Numbered from the stretch's first letter, positions 1 through 11,484 are shown. The stretch is 64,000 nt of DNA from Bradyrhizobiaceae bacterium Ga0074131 (GCA_001464035.1 LNEC01000017.1:372001-436000); one strand, 5' to 3'. The notes: a model not told the origin generated them from the sequence alone. Program-made: numbers and translations.

Positions 1-185
1 CCCCAGGCCCCGGCATCGCCGAGACGCCGGATCAGTTCGGCCGGATAGATCGCACCGCTGTCGATGTCGGCCGCGAGCGGCGAGAGATCCTTTCGTGCAA
101 TCGCCGCGACCTCTCCGACAATCGAAGCCGGCGGAGGATAGCCGATCTCATCGACCGGCAGACGCGATACAGCCACTGGATTCAT
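1..185 (-). CDS. N-terminal fragment of a probable acyl-CoA dehydrogenase
   Basis: The gene runs off the left edge; only the first 61 codons are visible, starting at the ATG at 185. The translation begins MNPVAVSRLPVDEIGYPPP and continues with a helical stretch ending RLGDAGAWG. This resembles the first helices of acyl-CoA dehydrogenases, where a line such as '(A/P)..AEID..(Y/F)P.ELIRRLGDAG' precedes the FAD-binding fold. No catalytic residue lies in the visible part, so the family call rests on this short similarity. The OsmC gene lies upstream in the same direction with a 49-bp gap, so the two may be co-transcribed. Confidence 0.55.
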   Translation of the reverse strand, partial: MNPVAVSRLPVDEIGYPPPASIVGEVAAIARKDLSPLAADIDSGAIYPAELIRRLGDAGAW

Positions 186-234
186 CAGACTCTCCGTGCC
201 GGTTTTCTGGGAAACGATTGCACGCCTTGCCGCC

Positions 235-777
235 TTACGCGCTGACCTCGAGATTGACCGGCCGCGTAAAAGTGTTGGCGACCGGCGACCACTTCTTGAC
301 GTGGGTCACCAGCGCGTCGATCTCGGCCTGCGCAATGCCCTCGCAGACCATGTCGACCTTGACCCGCACGTCGGTGAAGCCGACCGGCTTCTCGCTGACG
401 TCGCCGGTGCCCCATACCGCCGTGATGTTGAGGTCGCCCTCGAGCTGCAGCTCGAGCTTGTTGACGACCCAGCCGCGATGCACCGCGTTGGCGTGCAGCC
501 CGACCGCGAGGCAGGAGCCCAACGCGGCCAGTGAGGCTTCCGACGGATTCGGCGCGGTGTCGTCGCCGAGCAGGCCCGGCGGCTCGTCGACGATGTAGGG
601 CGGCAGGTTGCGAATGTAGTTGGCATGGCGAAACTTGCCTTCGGCCACGGTCTTGCACTTCAAGGTCTTGATGACCTTCGGGTTGGCCTTGCTGGTGATG
701 ATGAGCTGTTCCAGCCCGTCCTTGTCGATCGGGGCAAGGCAGCCCGTCAGCACTGTCTTTTGAGCGACCGCGGTCAT
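235..777 (-). CDS. OsmC family protein (peroxiredoxin-like)
   Basis: A 180-residue OsmC/Ohr-fold protein. The start at 777 (MTAVAQKTVL) is chosen because GGGAG lies about 8 bases upstream; the upstream in-frame extension has no ribosome site. Family features are the block PNPSEASLAALGSCLAVGL, with the conserved Cys on the long central helix, and the C-terminal strands around KWSPVANTFTRPV. OsmC-fold proteins reduce organic peroxides with paired cysteines or act on other small thiol targets. Only the helix Cys (in GSCLAVG) is obvious here, and the second peroxidatic Cys of classical OsmC is not clear, so peroxidase activity is not assured. It is divergent from a TetR-type regulator, with two matching palindromes in the shared promoter region. 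Confidence 0.85.
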   Translation of the reverse strand: MTAVAQKTVLTGCLAPIDKDGLEQLIITSKANPKVIKTLKCKTVAEGKFRHANYIRNLPPYIVDEPPGLLGDDTAPNPSEASLAALGSCLAVGLHANAVHRGWVVNKLELQLEGDLNITAVWGTGDVSEKPVGFTDVRVKVDMVCEGIAQAEIDALVTHVKKWSPVANTFTRPVNLEVSA

Positions 778-802
778 TGGTTTTCTCCCTTGGGGGTAGG
801 AT

Positions 803-812
803 ACCGAACGGT
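803..812. promoter_or_regulatory. Candidate TetR operator, osmC side
   Basis: ACCGAACGGT, an almost perfect 10-bp palindrome 26 bp upstream of the osmC start. It shares its core with the palindrome at 897-906. The pair sits between osmC and the divergent TetR gene, which is the usual arrangement for a regulator controlling itself and its neighbour. Binding is inferred. Confidence 0.5.
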
Positions 813-896
813 CTGTTTTCTGCACGAAGCGTGCCAGCCGCCGGTTCGAGCGAAAACGCGAAGTCCTGAAACCGCTTAGGCCGCGCAGCCCGGAAA

Positions 897-906
897 ACCG
901 ATCGGT
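897..906. promoter_or_regulatory. Candidate TetR operator, regulator side
   Basis: ACCGATCGGT, a perfect 10-bp palindrome about 100 bp upstream of the chosen TetR start at 1010. It differs by one base from the site at 803-812. It is a likely autoregulatory site of the adjacent TetR protein (inference). Confidence 0.5.
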
Positions 907-1009
907 AGCCCGCTGCTCAACCGAGATGCAATTGCTGCTTCATCGCGGATATTTTGAGCAGGACAAGATGCGGCTTGATGATCCCGTCGCATTTCGATTA
1001 ACTGCATGC

Positions 1010-1675
1010 ATGCGCAAGCCTGTTTCGAAGAAGCGTTCCGTCTCGCCCGGTCTCGCTGTCGGCGATGACGAGTCGGCGCGCGGCCGGCTGCTCGGCGCCG
1101 CGACGCGGCTGTTCTGCAAGAACGGGATCAACGCCACCGGCATCGACGCCATTATCAACGAGGCCGGCACCGCCAAGACCACGCTCTACAGACTCTTCGG
1201 ATCGAAAACCAATCTGGTGCATGCCGTGCTGGAGACCGAAGGCAAGCAGTGGCGCGAATGGTTCATCGGCTCAATCGAAACCGGCGGCGGCAGTGCGCAG
1301 ACAAAGCTGGCGCGGATTTTTCCTGCGCTGAAGGACTGGTTCGGCCAGGAGCGTTTTTACGGCTGTCCCTTCATCAACGCCGTCGGCGAACACGACAAGG
1401 ACCAGAAGCAGCTGCGCGCCATCGCGATGCGTCACAAGAAGGTGCTGCTGGCGCACATCGAAAAGCTCGCCGGCGAGATGGGCGCGGCGGAGCCGGAAGT
1501 GCTGGCCCATCAGCTGGCACTATTGATCGACGGCGCCATCGTCGCCGCCATGGTGTCGCGCAATCCCGGCGTCGCCGACACTGCGGCATTGGCGGCGGGA
1601 TCGCTGTTCGGACCTTCACGGCTGAAGAAGCCGAAACGCGCAGGCGAAGCGCTGGCGCAACTGGTAGCGGTCTGA
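1010..1675 (+). CDS. TetR/AcrR family transcriptional regulator
   Basis: A 221-residue repressor. The start is set at MRKPVSKKRS; the longer reading frame from 926 adds a sequence unlike the family. The N-terminal TetR helix-turn-helix spans roughly residues 22-68 (RLLGAATRLFCKNG, GIDAIINEAGTAKTTLYRLF, SKTNLVHAVL). The C-terminal ligand and dimer domain includes YGCPFINAVGE, a motif common in the TetR_C_31/YcdC-like subgroup that often sits beside stress or detoxification genes. Two near-identical palindromes lie between it and the divergent osmC gene, so it probably represses both. The ligand is unknown. Confidence 0.85.
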   Translation: MRKPVSKKRSVSPGLAVGDDESARGRLLGAATRLFCKNGINATGIDAIINEAGTAKTTLYRLFGSKTNLVHAVLETEGKQWREWFIGSIETGGGSAQTKLARIFPALKDWFGQERFYGCPFINAVGEHDKDQKQLRAIAMRHKKVLLAHIEKLAGEMGAAEPEVLAHQLALLIDGAIVAAMVSRNPGVADTAALAAGSLFGPSRLKKPKRAGEALAQLVAV

Positions 1676-1790
1676 TCAACGGCCGTCATTCCGGGGCGAT
1701 GCCAACGGGTTCGCGCAAAGCGCGGCCCGATGACAGGCTCCGCATCGAAACCGGAATCTCGGAGGCGTCCGTGCAGCTCTCTCAACGGCG

Positions 1791-1912
1791 TCGTCCCGGC
1801 CTCCGAGCCGGGACCCATAGCCGCCGTCGCGAATTGTTCGCCGGATGTCTGCCTTCGTGCCGCATCGTGAGGACACGGCGTATGGGCCCCGGCTCGGAGG
1901 CCGGGGCGACGA
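1791..1912. repeat. Inverted-repeat element, about 122 bp
   Basis: The left arm (1791-1819) starts TCGTCCCGGCCTCCGAGCC and the right arm (1881-1912) is its near-perfect inverse, ending CGGGGCGACGA. The arms are about 30 bp with few mismatches and flank about 60 bp of unrelated sequence. Palindromic elements of this kind are common between genes in Bradyrhizobium. It could fold into a long hairpin in RNA. It codes for nothing recognisable and is the first of three repeats stacked between the TetR gene and trmJ. Confidence 0.7.
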
Positions 1913-1951
1913 GGCTTTGTTGCTCGCGGGGAAATCCCGTTTCCTGAGCAG

Positions 1952-2495
1952 ATTCAACAAATCCACCCGGTCGGGCAAATCACCCAAAAGTCCGTCAAGC
2001 CCCTTCGGCAAAAATATTCTGATTTTCAGAAATTGCAAATCAGTCTATATCCATCCGATCCCGTTCCACTCGGAGGGGCGTTGCGCAACGTCACGAACGT
2101 AGGGATGGGCTGCGGTGGACGCGACGGCGCGCGTGACGAGCGTGGCCTAAGCGTACGGCGAAGTCGTGTGGTCCTGACAGCCTCTGGGTTGGCGTCAAGT
2201 TCGCAGCTCAAGGAGCGCGGGCGACGGTGACAAGCAAATCCTGATCGCCGGGGAGAGCACGTATAAGCCGTAAAGCCACTGCGCAGGGAAGGCCGGAGTG
2301 TCTCCGCTGAACCTGTATGCTCGTGTGCGTTCTTGAATGCACGATCTTGCACACGAGACCGCGGGTGCAGCGCGCACCCGGTCTTCCCTGTGCCCTCTGA
2401 TCGGAGGGTCAAGGAAATTGATAGCAAACCTCGGGCGAATGGCGCCGCGAGATCGCGAAGGCGTGTCTGCAAACACGCGCTGTTTGAAAATTGAA
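1952..2495 (+). repeat. Dispersed repeat of about 0.54 kb, copy A
   Basis: This stretch matches, in inverse orientation, 43277-43800. Shared landmarks in order are ATTCAAC-AATC-ACCCGG, GGGCAAATCACC, CAAAAATATTCTGATTTTC, GCAAATCAGTCTATATCCAT, AAGTCGTGTGGTCCTGACAG, GCGACGGTGACAAG, CTGATCGCCGGGGAGAGC, GCCCTCTGATC, AGACCTCGGGC or AAACCTCGGGC, and GCGCTGTTTGAAA. By eye the two copies are about 75-85% identical with small indels. The open reading frames across it are not conserved as a protein and look spurious. It is a non-coding dispersed element of unknown mobility. Confidence 0.8.
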
Positions 2496-2506
2496 TCTGT
2501 GTCCCG

Positions 2507-2612
2507 TAGCCCGGATGGAGCACGTGCGAAATCCGGGCTGACCTCGCGCGCTTTCCCGGATTGCGCCATCGGGCGGCGCTTTCGCGCCGACCCGTTGGCT
2601 CCATCCGGGCTA
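2507..2612. repeat. Inverted-repeat element, about 106 bp
   Basis: Perfect 15-bp arms: TAGCCCGGATGGAGC at 2507-2521 and its inverse GCTCCATCCGGGCTA at 2598-2612. The interior also holds CCGGG-rich partial repeats. It resembles the short palindromic elements scattered in Bradyrhizobium genomes. It abuts the 3' end of the trmJ-like gene (stop at 2636) and could act as a transcript end or RNA stabiliser (inference). Confidence 0.7.
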
Positions 2613-2635
2613 TGCTTCCCCCAGCCGTCAACACG

Positions 2636-3838
2636 CTATCGCTGCTCCACGACGCCGGACTCCAGCAGGTCGAGCTGCGCGGCCAGGTCGCGCTCGACAT
2701 CGGCCGAAGCCATGTTCACCACCTGGTAACCGCGCGCCTCCAGCCAGGCCTGCCGCGCCGTGCGATCCCTGGCGATGACCTCGGTCTCATCAGGGTTGAT
2801 CAGCTCGATCGCGAGCCGGTGAACGAAGGACACAAAATCCGGAATGTGCCGGCCGACCGGGGTCTGCCGCTTGAACTGTCCAGCAAAACGGCGGTCGGTG
2901 GTGAGCGCCTGCCACAGGATGCGCTCGGCGTCGGTCGGGTTTCGCCGCAACAGCCGCGCCAGCCCGCGCACAGTGCCGCTCTCCGACGGCAACGCGCCCT
3001 GCCCGTGCTCGGCGAGCAGCGCGCGGAGCCTGGTCGCCTGATCGCCGTCGAGCACGCCGCCCTTGGCCGGACCTTTTCGTCCGTCGGCGATCGCCATCAC
3101 CACGCCATGCAGCGTGTGCATGTCCTGCTTGGTTGGGTCCATGCGGCTAAAAATATTGCGCAGATTGACCAGCATGGTCTCGCGCTTCTCCGCCGGACGC
3201 AGGAATTCGACCTTGTCGAGTTCGCGCACCAGATTATCGAAGAATGCCTGCATCTGGTGCTGCGAGGCGGGCTCCGAGCGCTCGGGCATCGAGAACGGCA
3301 GCGCGCCCGCGGTCGACAGCTTGAACCATTCATAGCCGATCAACAGCACCGCCTGCGCCAGATTGAGCGAGGCGAAACCGGGATTGACCGGAAAGGTGAT
3401 GATGCGGTTGGCGAGCGCGACCTCCTCGTTCTGCAACCCGTAACGCTCGCGGCCGAACAGGATGCCGACGGTGCCGCCGCCGGCGACCCCGGCCGCGATC
3501 TCGCGCGCCGCGGCTTCGGGTGCCACCACCGGCTTGGCCTGGTCGTGGGCGCGGGCGGTGGTGGCGAACAGCAGCGTGCAGTCGGCCACCGCCTGCTCGA
3601 CGGTGTCGAACAGTTCGACCTCGTCGAGAATATGGTCGGCGCCGGAGGCGGCGCGGCGGGCGTGAACGTTGGGCCAGCCGTCGCGCGGATTGACGATCCG
3701 CAGCCGCGTCAGCCCGAAATTGCCCATCGCGCGCGCGGCCATGCCGATGTTCTCGCCGAGCTGCGGCTCGACCAGAATGACCACTGGCCCCGCCAGCGCA
3801 ACGCCTGATTTGGTCTTGTCGGTGCCCGAACCAGACAT
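2636..3838 (-). CDS. trmJ: TrmJ-type tRNA 2'-O-methyltransferase fused to a DUF559 domain
   Basis: A 400-residue protein with two parts. Residues 15-255 are a SpoU/TrmH-fold methyltransferase of the TrmJ type, with VEPQLGENIGMAARAMGNFG (motif 1), GILFGRERYGLQNEE at 125-139 (motif 2) and NPGFASLNLAQAV at 152-164 (motif 3, the SAM-binding knot). Such enzymes 2'-O-methylate C/U32 in tRNA. Residues 288-395 match DUF559, a Vsr/RecB-like PD-(D/E)xK fold: GLARLLRRNPTDAERILWQAL, then IPDF (D334) and AIEL (E345). The DG-x-QH segment expected after that Glu is replaced by INPDETEV, so nuclease activity may be lost. TrmJ alone is usually about 250 residues. The start is ATG 3838. The gene is divergent from icd. 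Confidence 0.85.
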   Translation of the reverse strand: MSGSGTDKTKSGVALAGPVVILVEPQLGENIGMAARAMGNFGLTRLRIVNPRDGWPNVHARRAASGADHILDEVELFDTVEQAVADCTLLFATTARAHDQAKPVVAPEAAAREIAAGVAGGGTVGILFGRERYGLQNEEVALANRIITFPVNPGFASLNLAQAVLLIGYEWFKLSTAGALPFSMPERSEPASQHQMQAFFDNLVRELDKVEFLRPAEKRETMLVNLRNIFSRMDPTKQDMHTLHGVVMAIADGRKGPAKGGVLDGDQATRLRALLAEHGQGALPSESGTVRGLARLLRRNPTDAERILWQALTTDRRFAGQFKRQTPVGRHIPDFVSFVHRLAIELINPDETEVIARDRTARQAWLEARGYQVVNMASADVERDLAAQLDLLESGVVEQR

Positions 3839-4208
3839 CTCACTTCACTTTCTGATTTAACGTCTGAAGGCTCTTCCTGAGGTTCCGAGGAAACCTCATT
3901 CAGCGCTTAATCCCCCGACACATCCGATTGCCCGTCTTACAGGATTTCTCAAGCAAAATATCAGGTTAGTCGCTACTTCGAAGGCTCGCCGGAGCCTCGG
4001 CGGGGCCCGGCAGAGGCCGCGCCTCAAACATTCGCCGATGGCCCGGCCATCTGCGCAGCCTCGACATCGCAGGCGGCGTTCTGGATCAGAGATCGCCCGA
4101 AAGTGCGGTCCGCCTTGGCTTTCGCCAGCGCCCATGCAGTGCTATAGCGCGCAGGCAACCAGCCCACCCCCCGCCCGAAACGCGATTCCAAAAAAGGCCC
4201 GATCTGTC
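3839..4208. other. Intergenic region between trmJ and icd
   Basis: A 370-bp stretch between two divergent genes, so it should hold both promoters. I see no convincing coding frame, repeat or conserved box. The icd start at 4209 lacks a strong Shine-Dalgarno sequence. Confidence 0.4.
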
Positions 4209-5420
4209 ATGGCGAAAATCAAGGTGACCAACCCCGTCGTCGAGCTCGATGGCGACGAGATGACCCGGATCATCTGGCAATATATCAAGGACAAGCTGAT
4301 CAACCCGTTCCTCGATATCGACTTGATGTATTTCGACCTCGGGATGGAATACCGCGACAAGACCAACGACCAGGTCACCATCGACGCCGCCAACGCCATC
4401 AAGAAGGTCGGCGTCGGCGTCAAATGCGCCACCATCACCCCCGACGAAGCCCGGGTGAAGGAATTCGGGTTGAAGGAAATGTGGAAGTCGCCGAACGGCA
4501 CCATCCGCAACATCCTCGGCGGCGTCGTGTTCCGCGAACCTATCATCTGCAAGAACGTGCCGCGGCTGGTGCCCGGCTGGACCAAGCCGATCATCATCGG
4601 CCGTCACGCCTTTGGCGATCAGTACCGCGCCACCGACTTCATGTTTCCGGGCAAGGGCACGCTGACGATGAAATTCGTCGGCGAGGACGGCAAGGTGATC
4701 GAGCGGGAAGTGTACAAGGCTCCCGGCGCCGGGATCGCGCTCGCGATGTACAATCTCGACGATTCCATCGCCGATTTCGCCCGCGCCTCGTTCAACCAGG
4801 GCCTCGCCAAGGGCTATTCGGTGTATCTGTCGACCAAGAACACCATCCTCAAGGTCTATGACGGCCGGTTCAAGGACATCTTCCAGGACATCTACGACAA
4901 GGAGTTCAAGTCGCAGTTCGAAGCCAAGAAGATCACCTATGAGCATCGCCTAATCGACGACATGGTCGCCGCCGCGATGAAGTGGTCGGGCGGCTACGTC
5001 TGGGCCTGCAAGAACTACGACGGCGACGTACAGTCGGACACGGTGGCGCAGGGCTACGGCTCGCTGGGCCTGATGACCTCGGTGCTGATGACGCCGGACG
5101 GCAACACTGTCGAAGCCGAAGCCGCCCACGGCACGGTGACGCGGCACTACCGCGAGCATCAGAAGGGCAAGGAGACCTCGACCAACTCGATCGCCTCGAT
5201 CTTCGCCTGGACCCGCGGCCTGTCGCATCGCGCCAAGCTCGACAACAACGAGGCCTTGGCGAAATTTGCGCTGACGCTGGAAAAAGTCTGTGTGGACACC
5301 GTCGAGGCTGGCTTCATGACCAAGGATCTGGCGCTTCTGGTGGGCGCTGACCAGCGCTGGCTCTCCACCACCGGCTTCCTCGACAAGGTCGCGGAAAACC
5401 TGACCAAGGAGATGGCCTGA
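4209..5420 (+). CDS. icd: NADP-dependent isocitrate dehydrogenase
   Basis: A 403-residue isocitrate dehydrogenase of the dimeric type II class that alphaproteobacteria share with eukaryotes. It converts isocitrate and NADP+ to 2-oxoglutarate, CO2 and NADPH in the citric acid cycle. The start is ATG 4209 ([20 protein letters not shown]); the reading frame opens further upstream, but that extension is unlike the family. Visible substrate motifs are [13 protein letters not shown] around residues 94-106, the metal-binding region [18 protein letters not shown], and [16 protein letters not shown] for NADP. Length and order are normal. It appears to be a single-gene transcript. Confidence 0.97.
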   Translation: MAKIKVTNPVVELDGDEMTRIIWQYIKDKLINPFLDIDLMYFDLGMEYRDKTNDQVTIDAANAIKKVGVGVKCATITPDEARVKEFGLKEMWKSPNGTIRNILGGVVFREPIICKNVPRLVPGWTKPIIIGRHAFGDQYRATDFMFPGKGTLTMKFVGEDGKVIEREVYKAPGAGIALAMYNLDDSIADFARASFNQGLAKGYSVYLSTKNTILKVYDGRFKDIFQDIYDKEFKSQFEAKKITYEHRLIDDMVAAAMKWSGGYVWACKNYDGDVQSDTVAQGYGSLGLMTSVLMTPDGNTVEAEAAHGTVTRHYREHQKGKETSTNSIASIFAWTRGLSHRAKLDNNEALAKFALTLEKVCVDTVEAGFMTKDLALLVGADQRWLSTTGFLDKVAENLTKEMA

Positions 5421-5522
5421 TCGCCATTGCCGGGGAGCAGCCACCCGCCGCTGTTCATGGTGATCGAACGTCGGCAGCGTGATCGAACCCAATTTCGACC
5501 GCTGCTTTCAGCTGATGGAAAG

Positions 5523-6752
5523 CTACAAGACGACGCCGCCTTCCTGATCCGTTTGCGCCGCCCGCGCGATTTCATCCGGGGCGATATCGCCCTTCTGTGC
5601 TTGCGCGGTATCGGCGAGCCGAGCCTTGACCACTTCCTGGACATGCGCGGCGAGTTTCGGGGCGCGCGCGATCAGGGCGTGAAAATCCTGCGCGTCCAAC
5701 GCCAGCAGGTTCGACCTGCGCAGCGCGGTGACGGTGCCGCTGCGCTGGGTTCGCTGCAACAGCGCGATCTCGCCGAAAAAACTGCCGTCGGCGAGCCGCA
5801 CCCGCTGCGCCGGCAATTCGATCTCGACCTCGCCGGCGGTGATGAAATACATCGATGACGCAGGCTCACCCCGTCGCACCAGGATCTCCCCGGTTTCGAT
5901 GGTCTGCGTGCGCAACAGCCGCATGATGTCGGCGATCTCGGCGGCGCGCAGATGCGCGAACAGCGGCACCCGCGCCAGCATACCCCAGGTCACGATGAAG
6001 TCGTGACGGCCGATTTCATTGGCAAAGGCACGAGAAATGATCGCCACCGGCAGCGCGATCATCATCAGCCCGCCGACGATGGCGAAGCTGGCGACCGTCT
6101 TGCCCATCGGGGTGACCGGAACCACGTCGCCATAACCGACGGTACCGAGCGTCACGATCGCCCACCACATCGCGAGAGGAATGGATCCGAACTTGTCGGG
6201 CTGAGCCTCATGCTCGATCGCGTACAGCAACGTCGAAAAGGCGAGTACCGCGCCGACCAGGATCACCAGGCATCCGAACAAAGTGCGACGCTCTGCCTGG
6301 ATCGCCTCCAGCAAGGATCGCATCGCGGTCGAATAGCGGACCAGCTTGAAGAACGGAAGCATGCCGAGCATTACCAGCATCGGACGCTCGTTACCCAGTA
6401 ATGCGATGCCGGACGGCAGCACCGACAGCAGGTCGATGATGCCGAGGCTGGAGGTCGCGTAGTCCAGCCGGGCGCGCCACGGGCTCATCTCCCGAACCGG
6501 CGCATGTCCGGCCACGCTCCAGAACCGCGCCACATATTCGAGGACAAAGATCGCGAGCGACCCGACCTCGATCGCAATAAGCAGGGGGCCGTAGCGCGCG
6601 TCGATCTCAGGGACCGATGCCAGCACCATCGTAATCACATTGATGATGATGACAGCGATGATCAGATGCGCGAGCCGCGCGCTCGCCGTGTGCGGGATGT
6701 TATCATGTTCGAGGAGATCGTAGACTAGGCGGCGCAGATCGTGACCTCGCAT
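5523..6752 (-). CDS. Cyclic-nucleotide-gated potassium channel (MloK1-like)
   Basis: A 409-residue inner-membrane channel. There are six predicted membrane spans within residues 25-245, a K+ selectivity filter TVGYGD at 204-209, and a C-terminal cyclic-nucleotide-binding domain (about 262-375). Its phosphate-binding cassette runs from about 325 to 341 (SFFGEIALLQRTQRSGTV), with the Arg that contacts the cyclic phosphate. The C-linker HDFIVTWGMLARVPLF closely resembles the Mesorhizobium loti MloK1 channel. The voltage-sensor-like helix FFKLVRYSTAMRSL has few basic residues, as in MloK1, which is gated by ligand rather than voltage. A Gln/Thr-rich tail follows. It lies convergent with icd and 24 bp upstream of alaS's stop in the same direction. 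Confidence 0.9.
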   Translation of the reverse strand: MRGHDLRRLVYDLLEHDNIPHTASARLAHLIIAVIIINVITMVLASVPEIDARYGPLLIAIEVGSLAIFVLEYVARFWSVAGHAPVREMSPWRARLDYATSSLGIIDLLSVLPSGIALLGNERPMLVMLGMLPFFKLVRYSTAMRSLLEAIQAERRTLFGCLVILVGAVLAFSTLLYAIEHEAQPDKFGSIPLAMWWAIVTLGTVGYGDVVPVTPMGKTVASFAIVGGLMMIALPVAIISRAFANEIGRHDFIVTWGMLARVPLFAHLRAAEIADIMRLLRTQTIETGEILVRRGEPASSMYFITAGEVEIELPAQRVRLADGSFFGEIALLQRTQRSGTVTALRRSNLLALDAQDFHALIARAPKLAAHVQEVVKARLADTAQAQKGDIAPDEIARAAQTDQEGGVVL

Positions 6753-6775
6753 CGCTGTTCCCCGGATTGAACCCG

Positions 6776-9457
<2,682 letters not shown>

Positions 9458-9661
9458 GTCCGTCCGATCGCAAAAGCCGGGATTCGCTGCAAACGCGCTA
9501 CTCACCGGCCCATGGCTTTTAGACAAGGGGGACGGCGCTGTCCAGAAAGTGTGGTTGGGATCAGGGGCTTGCCGCACCAGCACATGGTTCGTTGATAATT
9601 GCTGCGGCTGCGTTGACAGCCTTGGCGTGGCCGTGTTTTCCTCCTATCTGTTCAAGACAGT

Positions 9662-9831
9662 CACGTCGGGAGAGATCGGCTTAAGCGCCGGCGCCGAAGG
9701 AGCAACCGCCCCGGAAACTCTCAGGCAAACGGACCGCGTGACTTACTAGCATCTGGAAAGAGACGCCGCCCGGCCTGTCCGGAATGCGTCCGCCGACGGG
9801 ATAATACTCTCAGGCACAGCGACAGATGGGG
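9662..9831 (+). promoter_or_regulatory. Tandem glycine riboswitch
   Basis: Two consecutive glycine aptamers precede gcvT. The first holds GGGAGAGA (from about 9668), GCGCCGAAGGAGCAA, CCCGGAAACTCTCAGGCAAA and GGACCG. The second, from about 9752, holds CTGGAAAGAGACGCC, CCGACGGGATAATACTCTC and AGGCACAGCGACAGATGGGG. These are the conserved cores of class-I glycine aptamers, and the short linker between them is typical of cooperative tandem forms. Glycine binding should switch on the downstream gcvT-gcvH-gcvP genes, so excess glycine is degraded. The distance to the gcvT ATG is about 50 bp, so the expression platform probably acts on termination or ribosome access. The intervening GGGGAATCGTCCCC is a short hairpin. 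Confidence 0.93.
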
Positions 9832-9881
9832 CTTCGACGGGTTTGCGGGGAATCGTCCCCGGGAACCGCGAGGGCCCTGTG

Positions 9882-11030
9882 ATGCTTGCGCGCGAAGCCG
9901 AAACCGCATTGAGAACCACCCCTTTGCATGCGCTGCATCGCGCCCGCGGCGGCAAAATGGTGCCCTTTGCCGGTTATGACATGCCGGTTCAATTCTCGGC
10001 CGGCGTGCTCAAGGAGCACCTGCATACCCGGCATTCCGCCGGTCTATTCGACGTCTCGCATATGGGGCAAGTCGAGCTGCGGGCGAAATCCGGCCGGATC
10101 GAGGATGCCGCCCTGGCGCTGGAGCGGCTGGTGCCGCAGGACATCCTCGGCGTTGCACCGGGCCGGCAGCGCTACGCCCAGTTCACCAATGCAGCGGGCG
10201 GTATTCTGGACGACCTGATGGTAGCGAATTTTGGCACCCATTTGCTCCTGGTGGTCAACGCCGCCTGCAAGGCCGACGACGAGGCGCATCTGCGCGCTCA
10301 CCTGTCCGGCGACTGCATCATCGAGCCGCTTCCCGGCCGCGCGCTGATCGCGCTGCAGGGACCGAAGGCCGAATCCGTGCTGGCCCGGCTCTCCCCCCAC
10401 ATAGGGACGATGCGATTCATGGATGTGGGGCCGCGCCGCGTCGACGGCATCGACTGCTTTGTCTCGAGGTCGGGCTACACCGGCGAGGACGGTTTTGAGA
10501 TTTCGGTTCCGGCCGAACAGGCGGAAGCGCTGGCCAAAGCACTGCTGGCGGATGGCGATGTGCTGCCGATCGGGCTCGGCGCGCGCGACAGCCTGCGGCT
10601 TGAGGCTGGCCTTTGCCTCTATGGCCACGACATCGACACGTCAACGACGCCGGTCGAGGGTGCGCTGGAATGGTCGATCCAGAAGAGCCGCCGGCATGCC
10701 GGCGCCCGCGCCGGTGGTTTTCCGGGCGCCGACAGGATCCTCCAGCAACTCGATACGGGCGCGCCGCGCCGCCGGGTCGGACTCAAGCCCGAAGGCCGCG
10801 CCCCGGTGCGCGAAGGCGCGCCGCTATTCGCGGACGCGACTTCATCCGAGCAGATCGGCAAGGTCACCTCGGGCGGCTTCGGCCCCAGCGTCAATGCCCC
10901 GGTCGCGATGGGCTATCTGCCGGTTTCGCTCGCCGCCGTGGGCTCGCTGGTGTTCGCCGAATTGCGCGGAGCGCGATTGCCACTGCGGATCGCCGCCACG
11001 CCCTTCGTTCCCAATACTTACAAACGTTGA
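9882..11030 (+). CDS. gcvT: Glycine cleavage system T protein (aminomethyltransferase)
   Basis: A 382-residue tetrahydrofolate-dependent aminomethyltransferase. It takes the aminomethyl group from lipoylated GcvH, releasing ammonia and 5,10-methylene-THF. The start ATG 9882 ([19 protein letters not shown]) follows the riboswitch. Visible family motifs are [71 protein letters not shown] (folate-binding region), and [22 protein letters not shown] near the C-terminus. Length is normal. gcvH follows after 40 bp, a gap containing a short direct repeat of TCGCAAACGC. Confidence 0.96.
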   Translation: MLAREAETALRTTPLHALHRARGGKMVPFAGYDMPVQFSAGVLKEHLHTRHSAGLFDVSHMGQVELRAKSGRIEDAALALERLVPQDILGVAPGRQRYAQFTNAAGGILDDLMVANFGTHLLLVVNAACKADDEAHLRAHLSGDCIIEPLPGRALIALQGPKAESVLARLSPHIGTMRFMDVGPRRVDGIDCFVSRSGYTGEDGFEISVPAEQAEALAKALLADGDVLPIGLGARDSLRLEAGLCLYGHDIDTSTTPVEGALEWSIQKSRRHAGARAGGFPGADRILQQLDTGAPRRRVGLKPEGRAPVREGAPLFADATSSEQIGKVTSGGFGPSVNAPVAMGYLPVSLAAVGSLVFAELRGARLPLRIAATPFVPNTYKR

Positions 11031-11070
11031 ATTCGCAAACGCTGAACTCGCAAACGCCAGAGGATCGTTC

Positions 11071-11436
11071 ATGACGACGCTGTATACCTCCGACCACGAA
11101 TGGCTCCGCATCGAGGGCGACGTCGCCACGATTGGAGTCACCGATTACGCCCAGTCGCAGCTCGGCGATGTCGTGTTCGTCGAACTTCCGAAGGTCGGCC
11201 GCAGCCTGAAGAAGGCGGAAGCCGCCGCCGTGGTCGAATCGGTCAAAGCGGCCTCCGATGTCTACGCGCCGATTTCGGGCGAAGTGCTCGAGGTCAACGA
11301 CGCGGTCGCCGCCGAGCCCGCGCTGGTCAACTCCGACGCCGGCGGCAAGGCTTGGTTTTTCAAGTTGAAGATATCCGACAAGAGCGAACTCGGCGGCCTG
11401 ATGGACGAGGCCGCTTACGCCAAACATACCGCGTGA
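11071..11436 (+). CDS. gcvH: Glycine cleavage system H protein
   Basis: A 121-residue lipoyl carrier protein that shuttles the aminomethyl group between GcvP and GcvT. The lipoylated lysine is K59 in [14 protein letters not shown]. The start ATG 11071 ([17 protein letters not shown]) is preceded by CAGAGGATC. The fold is a complete hammerhead lipoyl domain with normal length. It lies between gcvT and gcvP in the same direction. A palindromic element separates it from gcvP, which could alter transcript stability across the operon. Confidence 0.96.
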   Translation: MTTLYTSDHEWLRIEGDVATIGVTDYAQSQLGDVVFVELPKVGRSLKKAEAAAVVESVKAASDVYAPISGEVLEVNDAVAAEPALVNSDAGGKAWFFKLKISDKSELGGLMDEAAYAKHTA

Positions 11437-11484
11437 GATGACGGACGGCCAGCGGTGAAAGAGGCAGACTACCATACCCACAGT

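Noticed and set aside
2026..2700. Long minus-strand reading frame across the repeat islet
   Set aside because: It spans two repeat families and the stop of trmJ. The matching frame in copy B is different, so it is not a conserved protein.
4086..4946. Long open frame antisense to icd
   Set aside because: Shadow of the GC-rich icd gene: no start context, and the icd frame has clear catalytic motifs.
9613..9618. TTGACA upstream of the riboswitch as a -35 element
   Set aside because: No acceptable -10 at the usual 16-18-base spacing, so a promoter could not be supported.
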